Origin: Prevotella sp. AGR2160 | Lineage (GTDB): Bacteria; Bacteroidota; Bacteroidia; Bacteroidales; Bacteroidaceae | Assembly (NCBI RefSeq): GCF_000424185.1 | Contig: NZ_AUJK01000007.1 | Location: 62,001 to 126,000 of the forward strand | Direction: 5' to 3' | DNA length: 64,000 nt | The notes under the pieces: generated by a model | What the model was told of the DNA's origin: nothing | What the model saw: only the letters and a program-made list of their open reading frames with translations | Databases searched by the model: none | Part shown: in pieces, positions 20,338 through 29,436 of the stretch | Layout of the letters: every line of letters begins with the position of its first letter | Position numbering within the stretch: the stretch's first letter is position 1 | Translations under genes and position numbers: made by a program

Positions 20338-21621
20338 ATGCACATACTCAAATACCCCGCAAGGGAGGAATGGGAGAAGATCGTGGAGCGTCCGCACCTC
20401 GATGTCTCCCAGCTCAACGCCACCGTCAAAGGCGTCCTCGATGATGTGCGCGCCCATGGTGATGATGCCGTGAAGCGCTACGAGGAGAAATTTGACCATG
20501 TCAGTCTCCAGAGCCTCGCCGTCACCGACGAGGAGATTCAGGAGGCCCTCCATGAGGTGTCTCCGCAGTTGCTGCAGTCGTTGCGGCTGGCCCACAGCAA
20601 TATTGAGAAGTTCCACCGTTCCGAGGTCTTCCACGGCGAGAAGGTAGAGACCTGCCGCGGTGTCGTCTGCTGGCAGAAGGCCGTCGCCATCGAGAAAGTC
20701 GGCCTCTATATCCCCGGCGGTACGGCACCCCTCTTCTCCACCGTCCTCATGCTCGCCACCCCTGCGAAGATCGCGGGCTGTAAGGAGATCGTCCTCTGTA
20801 CCCCACCAAACAAGGAAGGCAAGGTAAATCCCGCCATCCTCGCCGCTGCCTCCATCGCCGGCGTGAGCAAGATCTTCAAGGCCGGTGGCGTCCAGGCCAT
20901 CGGTGCCATGGCTTATGGTACGGAATCCGTGCCGAAGGTCTATAAGGTCTTCGGCCCCGGCAACCAGTTTGTCATGGCTGCCAAGCAACAGGTCAGCCTC
21001 CATGATGTCGCCATCGATATGCCCGCCGGTCCTTCCGAGGTCTGTGTCATCGCCGACGAGACGAGCTATCCCGTCTTCGTTGCCGCCGATCTCCTCTCTC
21101 AGGCTGAGCATGGTGTCGACTCTCAGGTGTTCCTCATCACGACCTCCGAGGAAATGCTCTCGAAAGTGAAGGAAGAGGTGGAGCGCCAGCTGCCGCAGCT
21201 GCCGCGCCATGAGATTGCCGCAAAGACACTGGAGAACTCGCAGTTCGTCCTTGTCCACGACACGCAGGAGGCTATCGACCTGAGCAACAGCTATGCACCC
21301 GAGCATCTCATCATCGCCACAAAGGACTATGAGGATCTCGCTGCCAAGGTCGTCAATGCCGGCAGCGTCTTCCTCGGCAGATATGCCTGTGAGAGTGCCG
21401 GCGATTATGCCAGTGGCACAAACCACACGCTCCCCACACACCGCTATGCCCTCGCCTACAACGGCGTAAACCTCGACAGTTATGTCCGGAAGGTCACCTT
21501 CCAGCATCTCTCCGAAGATGGCATCCGCTCCATTGGCAATGCTGTGGTCTGTATGGCGGAAAACGAACAGCTCGAGGCCCATGCCAACGCCATGCGCCTG
21601 CGCCTGAAGAGCCTGAAATAA
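20338..21621 (+). CDS. hisD: Histidinol dehydrogenase
   Basis: Oxidises histidinol to histidine with NAD and Zn. Family blocks visible: LYIPGGTAPLFSTVLM, FGPGNQFVMAAKQQV, IDMPAGPSEVCVIAD, DLLSQAEHGVDSQ (Gln and His zinc ligands) and YAPEHLII. 427 aa, the normal length. Preceded by hisG with 3 bases between and followed by hisC after 67 bases; that gap contains the left part of repeat A. Confidence 0.96.
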   Translation: MHILKYPAREEWEKIVERPHLDVSQLNATVKGVLDDVRAHGDDAVKRYEEKFDHVSLQSLAVTDEEIQEALHEVSPQLLQSLRLAHSNIEKFHRSEVFHGEKVETCRGVVCWQKAVAIEKVGLYIPGGTAPLFSTVLMLATPAKIAGCKEIVLCTPPNKEGKVNPAILAAASIAGVSKIFKAGGVQAIGAMAYGTESVPKVYKVFGPGNQFVMAAKQQVSLHDVAIDMPAGPSEVCVIADETSYPVFVAADLLSQAEHGVDSQVFLITTSEEMLSKVKEEVERQLPQLPRHEIAAKTLENSQFVLVHDTQEAIDLSNSYAPEHLIIATKDYEDLAAKVVNAGSVFLGRYACESAGDYASGTNHTLPTHRYALAYNGVNLDSYVRKVTFQHLSEDGIRSIGNAVVCMAENEQLEAHANAMRLRLKSLK

Positions 21622-21632
21622 CCAACATCCCA

Positions 21633-21654
21633 TTGCAGAGGCCGTCCCTTGTGG
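21633..21654. repeat. Family A repeat, degenerate left-arm fragment
   Basis: TTGCAGAGGCCGTCCCTTGT and two more bases match the left arm of repeat A with one change; inner and right parts are absent. It sits inside the his operon between hisD and hisC. Confidence 0.7.
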
Positions 21655-21688
21655 TAGCTCCCTGTAATGGGGTTAATTTCCCAATGAT

Positions 21689-22726
21689 ATGAAGAATCTG
21701 CAAGAATTGGTAAGGCCGAACATCTGGCGGCTGGCACCCTACTCCTCTGCCCGTGATGAATACAGCGGCCATGAGGCGCACGTGTTCCTCGACGCCAATG
21801 AGAATCCTTATAACCAACCCTATAACCGCTACCCCGATCCCCTGCAGCGTGATCTGAAGGCACGCCTCAGTGAAGTCAAGGGGGTACCGGCGGAGAATAT
21901 CTTCCTTGGCAACGGTAGTGACGAGGCCATCGACCTCCCCTACCGCGTGTTCTGTCGGCCGGGCATCGATAATGTCGTAGCCATCGAGCCGACCTATGGC
22001 ATGTATAAGGTCTGTGCTGACATCAATGACGTGGAATACCGGCCCGTCCTCCTCGACGACCATTATCAGATCACCGCCGACAAGCTCCTCGCTGCCTGCG
22101 ACGACCACACGAAGGTCATCTGGATCTGTTCGCCGAACAACCCTACGGGAAATCTCATCAACCGTGAAGCCATCCTCGATGTCATCAAGCGCTTCCAGGG
22201 TATCGTCATCGTCGACGAGGCCTATATCGACTTCGCAAAAGAAACGGAATCCCTACGGAAAACCATCCTCGACCATCCGAATCTCGTCGTCCTCAACACG
22301 ATGAGCAAGGCCTGGGGCTGCGCCGCCATCCGCCTCGGTATGGCTTTCGCGTCAAAGGAGATCATCGCATTATATAATAAGGTGAAATATCCCTATAATG
22401 TCAACCTCCTCACACAACAGCAGGCCATGGAAGCGCTGAAAGACCCATACCAAGTGGACAAATGGATCAGCATCATCCTCCAGGAACGGACACGTGTCAT
22501 GGAGGCCTTCGCCGATCTGCCCTTCGTGCAGGAGGTCTTCCCCACTGATGCCAACTTCTTCCTCACCCGTATGGACGACGCTCAGGGAGTCTACGACTAT
22601 CTCGTTGCCAAGGGCATTATCGTCCGCAACCGCTCCCGTGTGCGCCTCTGCGGTAATTGTCTGCGTATCACCATCGGCAAACGCAGTGAGAACCAGGAAC
22701 TCCTCGCCGCGCTGAGAAACATGTAA
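21689..22726 (+). CDS. hisC: Histidinol-phosphate aminotransferase
   Basis: PLP-dependent transamination of imidazole acetol phosphate. The fold-type I signs are [13 protein letters not shown] and [16 protein letters not shown] near the N-terminus, [19 protein letters not shown] (Asp that contacts the PLP nitrogen) and the Schiff-base Lys in [15 protein letters not shown]. 345 aa. In related genomes hisB usually follows, but here the next gene is a DsbD homologue about 260 bases on. The stop TAA is the first three bases of a family D repeat. Confidence 0.95.
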   Translation: MKNLQELVRPNIWRLAPYSSARDEYSGHEAHVFLDANENPYNQPYNRYPDPLQRDLKARLSEVKGVPAENIFLGNGSDEAIDLPYRVFCRPGIDNVVAIEPTYGMYKVCADINDVEYRPVLLDDHYQITADKLLAACDDHTKVIWICSPNNPTGNLINREAILDVIKRFQGIVIVDEAYIDFAKETESLRKTILDHPNLVVLNTMSKAWGCAAIRLGMAFASKEIIALYNKVKYPYNVNLLTQQQAMEALKDPYQVDKWISIILQERTRVMEAFADLPFVQEVFPTDANFFLTRMDDAQGVYDYLVAKGIIVRNRSRVRLCGNCLRITIGKRSENQELLAALRNM

Positions 22727-22755
22727 AGCCCCACCCCTTCCCCAAAGGGGAGGGG
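22724..22755. repeat. Family D repeat starting at the hisC stop codon
   Basis: TAAAGCCCCACCCC followed by hairpin CCCCTTCCCC-AAA-GGGGAGGGG. TAA is the hisC stop. Same family, with the stop codon in the same place, at 41871-41909 and 63669-63710 (both minus). Confidence 0.85.
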
Positions 22756-22782
22756 AAAAAATGTCTATTCCACTAATAGGGC

Positions 22783-22848
22783 TTGCCCGTTGTGTGCTTG
22801 CGCTTTGCAAGCACAAGGAGGCGGAACATCATAAATAGTATCCCTACA
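22783..22848. repeat. Family E plus family B composite repeat
   Basis: 22783-22820 contains GTGCTTGCGCTTTGCAAGC, the E core also found near 29362 and 59355. It runs directly into a diverged B palindrome (GCGGAACATCAT ... ATCCCTAC). Confidence 0.75.
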
Positions 22849-22935
22849 TTGATAATTTCTGTTAAACCTAGTACCTTCTTTCGCATAAAAAACGTATTTT
22901 TCTTAGATAATGCAATCTAATCAACAAAAAAGTTG

Positions 22936-22943
22936 TAATTTTG
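22936..22943 (+). promoter_or_regulatory. -7 promoter box of the DsbD-like gene
   Basis: TAATTTTG fits TAnnTTTG, 44 bases upstream of the chosen ATG (22988); this excludes the longer frame starting at 22910. Confidence 0.65.
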
Positions 22944-22987
22944 CAATCAATTACTTAGAGAAGAGAAAAAAAATACGTATTAGCAAA

Positions 22988-25084
22988 ATGAAAAGATTAC
23001 TTTCCTTTCTTCTGGTCATGATGATGACCCTCTTGGCCAGCGCTCAGATGCTTCAACCCGTGAAGTTCTCCTCACAACTGAAGACCAACGGCAGCGCTGA
23101 AGCTGAGATCATCTTTACAGGTAGTATCAAGCCCGGATGGCATGTCTACTCCACCGGACTGGGCAATGACGGCCCCACCTCCGCCACGCTCACCGTCAAC
23201 AAGCTCGATGGTGTCACCCTCGTCGGCAAACTGCAGCCACGCGGCCATGAGATCTCCACCTTTGATAAGATCTTCGGCATGAAACTGCGCTATTTCGAGC
23301 ATAACGTGACCTTCGTACAGAAAGTGAGGTTCACCAAACCCAATTATCATATCGACGCTTACCTCACCTACGGTGCCTGCAATGATGAGAACTGTATGCC
23401 ACCGTCGGACGTGACGATCAACAAGTCGGGCAAGAGCCCGAAAGTCGACGGTGCCGCCGCTGCTGACGCCACGATGCCCAACGGCTCCGATGCCGCCCTC
23501 GCTGCTGCCGCCGGTGACCCACAGGCCCAGGCCCTTCTGGCCAAAGCCAAGGCCGACTCGTTGGCAGCCTTGAAGACTGACAGTGCCGCCCGCGTTGACA
23601 GTGCTGCCACAGCCTCCCTCTCCAAGGCTGATGAGGACCAACTGTGGAAGCCCGTCATCGACCAGCTGAAAGCTTATGGTGGCAACAGCAACATGGCCGG
23701 CCACGGCATCCTCTACCTTTTCGTCATGGGTTTCCTTGGCGGTCTCCTCGCCCTCGTCATGCCGTGTATCTGGCCGATCATCCCGATGACGGTGTCTTTC
23801 TTCCTCAAGCGGTCGAAAGACAACAAGGGCAAGGGCGTACGTGACGCTATCACCTACGGCATCTCCATCATCGTCATCTTCCTTGCCCTGGGCATCATCG
23901 TCACGGCCTGCTTCGGCTCCTCAGCCCTCAACGCCCTGGCTACGAGTGCCGGATTCAACATCTTCCTGTTCCTCCTCCTCGTCGTCTTCGCCCTCTCCTT
24001 CTTCGGATGGTTCGAGATCAAACTCCCCGACAGTTGGGGCAACAAGGTCGACAGCAAGGCCTCCCAGGCCACGGGATTCCTTTCCATCTTCCTCATGGCC
24101 TTCACCCTCGTCCTCGTCTCCTTCTCTTGTACAGCGCCCATCGTCGGCCTGCTTCTCGTGGAGACGCTGACCTCCGGCAACTGGCTCGGCCCGGCCGTCG
24201 GCATGTTTGGTTTCGCTCTCGCCCTGGCCATCCCCTTCTCCCTCTTCGCCATGTTCCCCACACTGATGAAGAAGAGTCCGAAGAGCGGCTCGTGGATGAC
24301 ACAAATCAAGGTCGTCCTCGGCTTCGTCGAGCTCGCCTTCTCGCTGAAGTTCCTCTCTGTAGCCGACCTCGCCTACGGCTGGCATATCCTCGACCGTGAG
24401 ACCTTCCTCTGCCTCTGGATCGTCATCTTCCTCGCCCTCGGCTGCTACCTCGTGGGCTGGCTGAAATTCCGCGCCGACGAGATCGGCGGCGACATCAACC
24501 ATCCGATGCCCGTGCCCGCCATCATGCTCGGCCTCTGCTCCATCGCCTTCGCCATCTATATGGTCCCCGGCCTCTGGGGCGCTCCCTGTAAGGCCGTCAG
24601 CGCCTTCGCCCCGCCAATGAACACCCAAGACTTCAACCTCAACACGAAGACCGTCCAGGCCCAGTATACGAACTATGAGGAGGGAATGGCTGCCGCCAAG
24701 GCCCAGGGCAAGCCGGTATTGCTCGACTTCACGGGCTTCGGCTGCGTCAACTGCCGTAAGATGGAGGCTGCCGTATGGACTGATCCACGCGTCGCCGAAA
24801 AGCTGACAAAGGACTATGTCCTCATCTCTCTCTTCGTCGATGACAAGACACCGCTGGCTAAGCCGATGGTTGTCAACGACAACGGTCAGCAGCGCACGCT
24901 GCGCACCATCGGTGACAAGTGGAGCTACCTCCAGAGTCATAAGTTCGGTGCCAACGCCCAGCCGTTCTATGTCGCCGTAGACAACGAGGGCAATCCCCTC
25001 ACCGCCTCCCGTTCCTATAAGGAGGACATCAACGACTACCTCGACTTCCTCAACGCCGGACTGGAGAAATACCGCAACAAATAA
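22988..25084 (+). CDS. DsbD-type thiol:disulfide interchange protein
   Basis: Carries electrons from the cytoplasm to periplasmic thiols. Order of parts: a signal peptide (MKRLLSFLLVMMMTLLASA), a DsbD-alpha-like periplasmic domain to about residue 165 (HVYSTGLGNDGPTSATL, YGACNDENCMPPSD), an Ala-rich linker, then about eight membrane helices. The transmembrane cysteines are in VMPCIWPIIPM and FSCTAPIVG. A C-terminal thioredoxin domain has its CxxC in FGCVNCRKMEAAVW. 698 aa, all three modules present. Followed by a full repeat A; stands alone in its transcript. Confidence 0.93.
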   Translation: MKRLLSFLLVMMMTLLASAQMLQPVKFSSQLKTNGSAEAEIIFTGSIKPGWHVYSTGLGNDGPTSATLTVNKLDGVTLVGKLQPRGHEISTFDKIFGMKLRYFEHNVTFVQKVRFTKPNYHIDAYLTYGACNDENCMPPSDVTINKSGKSPKVDGAAAADATMPNGSDAALAAAAGDPQAQALLAKAKADSLAALKTDSAARVDSAATASLSKADEDQLWKPVIDQLKAYGGNSNMAGHGILYLFVMGFLGGLLALVMPCIWPIIPMTVSFFLKRSKDNKGKGVRDAITYGISIIVIFLALGIIVTACFGSSALNALATSAGFNIFLFLLLVVFALSFFGWFEIKLPDSWGNKVDSKASQATGFLSIFLMAFTLVLVSFSCTAPIVGLLLVETLTSGNWLGPAVGMFGFALALAIPFSLFAMFPTLMKKSPKSGSWMTQIKVVLGFVELAFSLKFLSVADLAYGWHILDRETFLCLWIVIFLALGCYLVGWLKFRADEIGGDINHPMPVPAIMLGLCSIAFAIYMVPGLWGAPCKAVSAFAPPMNTQDFNLNTKTVQAQYTNYEEGMAAAKAQGKPVLLDFTGFGCVNCRKMEAAVWTDPRVAEKLTKDYVLISLFVDDKTPLAKPMVVNDNGQQRTLRTIGDKWSYLQSHKFGANAQPFYVAVDNEGNPLTASRSYKEDINDYLDFLNAGLEKYRNK

Positions 25085-25089
25085 TCCCT

Positions 25090-25201
25090 TTGCAGGGGCC
25101 GTCCCTTGTGGCGGCCCGTCGGAGGTACGCCGAATACATTAATTTTTCCATAAAGAATGCCCTGACGGGCATCGGGCCGCCACAAGGGACGGCCCCTGCA
25201 A
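25090..25201. repeat. Family A structured repeat, complete copy 2
   Basis: Perfect 29-bp arms at 25090-25118 and 25173-25201. The 54-bp centre keeps the inner hairpins (GGAGGTACGCC and ATGCCCTGACGGGCAT) although the bases between them differ from the other copies. Confidence 0.92.
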
Positions 25202-25255
25202 TTGGATCAAGTCGGGACGATTCATCATAATCCGCCCGACACAACAAATAATTCT

Positions 25256-26542
25256 ATGCTAGACCAAAATACGAGAAAAAAGATTATCAGCCTCATCCAC
25301 CGGGAAGTCGTCCCGGCGGTGGGGTGTACCGAGCCCATGGCCGTGGCCCTCTGTACGGCCCGTGCCACGGAACTCCTCGGGGGCCGGCCGGAGAAGATCA
25401 CGGTATGGCTCAGTGGAAACATGCTGAAGAATGCGATGGGGGTCGGCATCCCCGGCACGGGGATGATCGGTCTGCCCATCGCCGTCGCCCTCGGCGCTCT
25501 CATCGGCAAGTCAGAATACCAGCTCGAGGTCATCAAGGACCTCACGCCCGACAGCCTCGAAGACGGCAAGAGCTATATCCGTACGAACCCCATCTCCATC
25601 CAGCTCAAAGACACCACTGAGAAACTCTATATCGAGGTTCAGGTACAGGCTGGCAGCCATGAGGCCACAACGATCATCCAAGGCGCGCATACGAACTTCG
25701 TCATGGAGGAGAAAGACGGGAAAGTCGCCTTCGACAAGCGCCGGGAACAGCACGGTGGCGAGGCCGATGACGAGATCTCTCTGAACCTCCGCATGGTATG
25801 GGACTTCGCCATAACGACACCCCTCGATGAGATCTACTTCATCCTCACCACGAAAGACTATAACCTCAAAGCCGCCGCAGAGAGTATAAAACACAACTAC
25901 GGCCACTGCCTCGGCAAGACCATGGACCGTCCGCTGGCCCACGGCATCTTCGGCAACAGTATCTTCTCACAGATCATCTCGAAAACGGCCTCAGCCTGCG
26001 ATGCCCGTATGGGTGGCGCCATGATCCCCGTGATGAGCAACAGCGGATCGGGTAACCAGGGTATCTGTGCCACGAACCCCGTCGCCGTCTATGCCATCGA
26101 GAACGAGAATACCGAGGAGGAGCTCATCCGCGCCCTCACGCTGAGCCACCTCACGGCAATCTATATCAAGCAGAGCCTCGGACGCCTCAGTGCCCTCTGT
26201 GGTTGCGTCGTGGCGAGCATCGGCAGTAGTTGCGGCATCACCTACCTTATGGGTGGCGACTACACCCATGTCTGCTATGCCGTGAAGAACATGATCGCGA
26301 ACCTCACGGGAATGATCTGTGACGGTGCTAAACCGAGTTGTTCGCTGAAGATCTGCTCGGGTGTCAGCACAGCCCTCCTCTCCGCCCTCCTGGCCATGGA
26401 AGGGAAGCATGTCACGGCCGCCGAGGGCATCATCGACGAGGATGTCGACCAGAGCATCCACAACCTCACCGACATCGGCAAGGAAGCCATGTGCTCCACC
26501 GACGATATGGTTCTCAACATCATGACCCATAAAGGGTGCTGA
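25256..26542 (+). CDS. L-cysteine desulfidase / serine dehydratase alpha-like (CyuA, UPF0597)
   Basis: Predicted [4Fe-4S] enzyme that breaks cysteine to pyruvate, ammonia and sulfide (family also called serine dehydratase alpha). The N-terminus PAVGCTEPMAVALC is diagnostic of the group. Candidate cluster cysteines are in SALCGCVVASIGSSCG and in KPSCSLKICSG. It also has the family block MSNSGSGNQGICATNPV. 428 aa. The start at MLDQNTRKK was chosen over a longer frame that begins in repeat A. No TAnnTTTG box was found upstream. Sits near an amino-acid/Na+ symporter, which fits amino-acid catabolism. Confidence 0.88.
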   Translation: MLDQNTRKKIISLIHREVVPAVGCTEPMAVALCTARATELLGGRPEKITVWLSGNMLKNAMGVGIPGTGMIGLPIAVALGALIGKSEYQLEVIKDLTPDSLEDGKSYIRTNPISIQLKDTTEKLYIEVQVQAGSHEATTIIQGAHTNFVMEEKDGKVAFDKRREQHGGEADDEISLNLRMVWDFAITTPLDEIYFILTTKDYNLKAAAESIKHNYGHCLGKTMDRPLAHGIFGNSIFSQIISKTASACDARMGGAMIPVMSNSGSGNQGICATNPVAVYAIENENTEEELIRALTLSHLTAIYIKQSLGRLSALCGCVVASIGSSCGITYLMGGDYTHVCYAVKNMIANLTGMICDGAKPSCSLKICSGVSTALLSALLAMEGKHVTAAEGIIDEDVDQSIHNLTDIGKEAMCSTDDMVLNIMTHKGC

Positions 26543-26568
26543 TATACCCTACATTCTCTAATTTTCCT

Positions 26569-26596
26569 TGCGTGGCCGTCCTATTGCGGCCACGCA
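26569..26596. other. Perfect 10-bp stem-loop after the desulfidase gene
   Basis: TGCGTGGCCG / CGGCCACGCA with an 8-base loop (TCCTATTG). No T-tract follows, so it is not a classical terminator. The wording (GTGGCCGTCC) echoes the repeat near 29318. Confidence 0.6.
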
Positions 26597-26678
26597 CCCA
26601 CGAAAACGCAACTTCACCCAAACGGCTAATAAATCAAAGATTTTTTGAATAAAAGTCATGTTTCTGCTAAAAAAATGC

Positions 26679-26686
26679 TAATTTTG
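26679..26686 (+). promoter_or_regulatory. -7 promoter box of the DUF4230 pair
   Basis: TAATTTTG fits TAnnTTTG. Transcription would start at about 26691-26693, right at a 7-codon mini-ORF. Confidence 0.6.
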
Positions 26687-26690
26687 CAAC

Positions 26691-26714
26691 ATGAAGAAGC
26701 AGATAAGCGAATGA
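26691..26714 (+). other. Seven-codon mini-ORF overlapping the DUF4230 start
   Basis: ATG AAG AAG CAG ATA AGC GAA TGA would encode MKKQISE. Its stop overlaps the next start as ATGA (26711-26714). It starts about where transcription is predicted to begin, so it would be leaderless or missed. Possible translational coupling, or chance. Confidence 0.35.
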
Positions 26715-27367
26715 AACAGACGAGAACCATCCTCACGGGACTCTTTCTGGTACTCCTCACAGTATGCTGCACGGACCGCCATAGCGAAACCACTCAGCAG
26801 AAACAGGACACGGTACCACTGATGGTCATGCAGATCCGACAGTGCTCACGGCTGTATACCACCGAATGCCATGTGCGGAAAATCATCACCTCTGACGACC
26901 AACTGCAGTGGCAAGGCTCCGTGATGAGTCACAGCTTCAAAATTAATGTCCCCGGAGGCCAGCGGAAGATCGCCATCCCCATCGACGCCACCGTAAAAGC
27001 CTATATCGATTTCAACGATTTCAGCAAGCGTAATATCCGTCGACAGGGACAAAAGATTGAGATCATCCTTCCCGACCCGAAGATCGAACTCACGGCGACA
27101 CGGATCGACCACGAAGAAGTACAAGAATATGTCGGACTGACACGTTCCAAGTTCTCCGATGCTGAGAGGGCTAAACTCGAGCAACAGGGCCGTCAGGCCA
27201 TCCTCAGTGATCTGCCCCGCCTGAATCTCACGAATCAGGCTCGTGAGAATGCCGCCCGTATCCTCGTCCCGATGCTCGAGGAAATGGGCTTCAAGGATGA
27301 GGATATCACGATCACGTTCCGCAAGGATTTTAACGCCTCCGATCTCATCAGACTCGTGGAAGGATAA
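26711..27367 (+). CDS. DUF4230 lipoprotein-like protein, copy 1
   Basis: 218 aa, family of unknown function. The N-terminus (ILTGLFLVLLTVCCTDRH) looks like a lipoprotein signal with Cys after LTVC. A beta-rich middle follows (LYTTECHVRKIITSDD, KIAIPIDATVKAYIDF). It ends in a helical region (GRQAILSDLPRLNLTNQARENA) that DUF4230 proteins share. Start selected at MKQTRTILTG; the longer frame would begin before the promoter. The next gene, 6 bases on, is a second member, so this is a tandem pair. Confidence 0.78.
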   Translation: MKQTRTILTGLFLVLLTVCCTDRHSETTQQKQDTVPLMVMQIRQCSRLYTTECHVRKIITSDDQLQWQGSVMSHSFKINVPGGQRKIAIPIDATVKAYIDFNDFSKRNIRRQGQKIEIILPDPKIELTATRIDHEEVQEYVGLTRSKFSDAERAKLEQQGRQAILSDLPRLNLTNQARENAARILVPMLEEMGFKDEDITITFRKDFNASDLIRLVEG

Positions 27368-27373
27368 AAGCAT

Positions 27374-27952
27374 ATGAAGCAAGTGAAGAAGACCCTACAA
27401 TTATATACAGCCATCGCCATCGCCGTCTGCGCCGCCATCGGTATGCTGTGGTGGATCAACCGCGACAATCATATAGAGACGGCATCGGAGACCACGACGA
27501 CCCTATCCCCCACCATCATTGGGAAGATCGAGGATATCGGTGAGTGGGAGTTTCTCTCCATCAGTGATGAGGAACTCGTCGACACGACCCGCACGAGTTT
27601 CTGGGGCGACAGTCATCTCGCAAGAATCTACTATGGTACGCTGCACATCGGCATCGACACCCATGACCTTAAGGCGGGATGGATCCGCCAGAATGGTGAT
27701 ACGGTAATTGTCAACCTCCCGCAAGTCCATCTTCTCGACCCCAACTTCATCGATGAGGCACGAACGAAGAGTTTCTACGAGACGGGATCCTGGACAGAGG
27801 CTGACCGTCAGGCCCTCTATAGGAAGGCCTGCGAAAAGATGAAAGCCCGCTGCCTGACGAAGGAAAATCTCCGTCAGGCCCGCGAGAACATGCAGTCGCA
27901 AATGGACAAAATGTTAAGGGCTTTAGGATTTGAGAATATTGTGATGAAATAA
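27374..27952 (+). CDS. DUF4230 protein, copy 2
   Basis: 192 aa. A short N-terminal membrane helix (LYTAIAIAVCAAIGMLWWI) anchors an exported domain. The middle and end parallel copy 1: a beta region followed by a helical tail (TKENLRQARENMQSQMDKM ... ALGFENI) that aligns with the tail of copy 1 (LTNQARENAARILVPMLEE ... MGFKDEDI). The copies are clearly diverged. Its stop codon directly abuts the ATG of the AGCS symporter, so the three genes form one operon. Function unknown; the position suggests an envelope role linked to the transporter, which is only inference. Confidence 0.75.
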   Translation: MKQVKKTLQLYTAIAIAVCAAIGMLWWINRDNHIETASETTTTLSPTIIGKIEDIGEWEFLSISDEELVDTTRTSFWGDSHLARIYYGTLHIGIDTHDLKAGWIRQNGDTVIVNLPQVHLLDPNFIDEARTKSFYETGSWTEADRQALYRKACEKMKARCLTKENLRQARENMQSQMDKMLRALGFENIVMK

Positions 27953-29308
27953 ATGAATATGGACACTATAACCACCTTCTTTCAGAACCTGAGCGATTTC
28001 ATCTGGGGCGTCCCGATGATCATCATGCTCCTCGGTACCCATATCTTCCTCACCATCCGCCTGCGCTTTCCGCAACGGAAGATCTTCACGGCCATCAAAC
28101 TCAGTGTGACGAAAGATAAGGAGGCATCGGGCGACGTCAGCCAGTTCGGTGCCCTCGCCACAGCCCTCGCCGCCACCATCGGAACAGGAAATATCATCGG
28201 CGTGGCCACGGCAGTGGCCCTCGGCGGACCTGGCGCCGTGTTGTGGTGCTGGCTCACGGGTGTCTTCGGCATTGCCACGAAATACAGTGAGGGTCTCCTG
28301 GCCATCAAATACCGCGAGAAGACCTCAGACGGCCGTATGCTCGGCGGTCCGATGTACGCCCTGGAGAAAGGTCTTGGCTGGAAATGGCTCGCCATCCTCT
28401 TCGCCATCTTCACCACCCTCGCCTCCTTCGGCATCGGCGATACCGTACAAGCCAACGCCATCGCCACACTGGCACAGAACACCTATGGCATCGCACCGTG
28501 GATCTCCGGCCTCGTCATCTGTGGCTTTGCCGCCGCAGTTCTCCTCGGTGGCGTAAAAGCCATCGCGAAAGTCTGTGAGATCCTCGTGCCCTTCATGGCC
28601 CTCTTCTATGTCCTCGGCTGTCTGTATATCCTCGGGGTCAACGCCCCGTATGTGTGGCCGGCCATCAAACTCATCGTGACCTCCGCCTTCACCCCTGAGG
28701 CTGCCGGAGGCGGTTTTGCAGGAGGCTCCGTCCTCATCGCCGCCCGTTATGGTATCGCCCGCGGCCTCTTCTCCAATGAGTCCGGTCTCGGCTCAGCCCC
28801 GATCGTCGCCGCTGCAGCACAGACGCGTAACCCCGTACGTCAGGCCCTCGTATCCTCTACGGGAACCTTCTGGGACACCGTTGTCATCTGTGCCATCACA
28901 GGCATCGTCATTGTCAGCTCCGTCCTCGCCTACCCCGACATCACCTGGGAGAACGGCGCCACACTGACAAAGGTTGCCTTCGGAAAGATCCCGTATATCG
29001 GGGAGCCGTTGCTGAACTTCGGTCTGTTGACCTTCGCCTTCTCCACCATCCTCGGCTGGTGTTACTATGGTGAACGGGCTATGGAATACCTCAAGGGTCG
29101 CAAATGGATGCTCGTATACCGTGTCATCTATATCATCGCCATCTTTGTCGGTTCCGTCATGGACCTCGGCGTGGTCTGGAACATCTCCGACTGCATGAAC
29201 GCCTTCATGGCCATCCCGAACCTCATCTCCCTCATCTGTCTCAACGGCATCATCGTCCATGAGACACGTAAATATCTCTGGAGAGACCGCCTCGACGCTT
29301 ACGAATAG
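27953..29308 (+). CDS. AGCS-family amino acid:Na+ (alanine/glycine) symporter
   Basis: Inner-membrane uptake of alanine or glycine with sodium. 451 aa with about ten to eleven helices. Family blocks: ALAATIGTGNIIGVATAVAL, GGPGAVLWCWLTGVFGIAT, KYREKTSDGRMLGGPMY, and RGLFSNESGLGSAPI in the second half. An alternative start is the second Met two codons in. The gene follows the DUF4230 pair without a gap. The stop TAG is followed at once by TAGGGTGCGG, a motif also found near other stops in this window. Confidence 0.93.
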   Translation: MNMDTITTFFQNLSDFIWGVPMIIMLLGTHIFLTIRLRFPQRKIFTAIKLSVTKDKEASGDVSQFGALATALAATIGTGNIIGVATAVALGGPGAVLWCWLTGVFGIATKYSEGLLAIKYREKTSDGRMLGGPMYALEKGLGWKWLAILFAIFTTLASFGIGDTVQANAIATLAQNTYGIAPWISGLVICGFAAAVLLGGVKAIAKVCEILVPFMALFYVLGCLYILGVNAPYVWPAIKLIVTSAFTPEAAGGGFAGGSVLIAARYGIARGLFSNESGLGSAPIVAAAAQTRNPVRQALVSSTGTFWDTVVICAITGIVIVSSVLAYPDITWENGATLTKVAFGKIPYIGEPLLNFGLLTFAFSTILGWCYYGERAMEYLKGRKWMLVYRVIYIIAIFVGSVMDLGVVWNISDCMNAFMAIPNLISLICLNGIIVHETRKYLWRDRLDAYE

Positions 29309-29391
29309 TAGGGTGCGGCCCTTGTGGCCGTCCTGCCCCACCGATGGCCTGCCGTCCGGTGCTTGCGCTTTGCAAGCGCAAGGAGGCGCAG
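29309..29391. repeat. Family E repeat between AGCS and GH3 genes
   Basis: Starts TAGGGTGCGGCCCTTGTGG right after the AGCS stop, then GGCCTGCCGT and the E core GTGCTTGCGCTTTGCAAGC (about 29359-29380). Most of about 45 bases matches the copy at 59341-59387. Confidence 0.75.
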
Positions 29392-29436
29392 GATCAGCCC
29401 AAAAGACATTCTCACAAAAAAACAAACTACATATAT

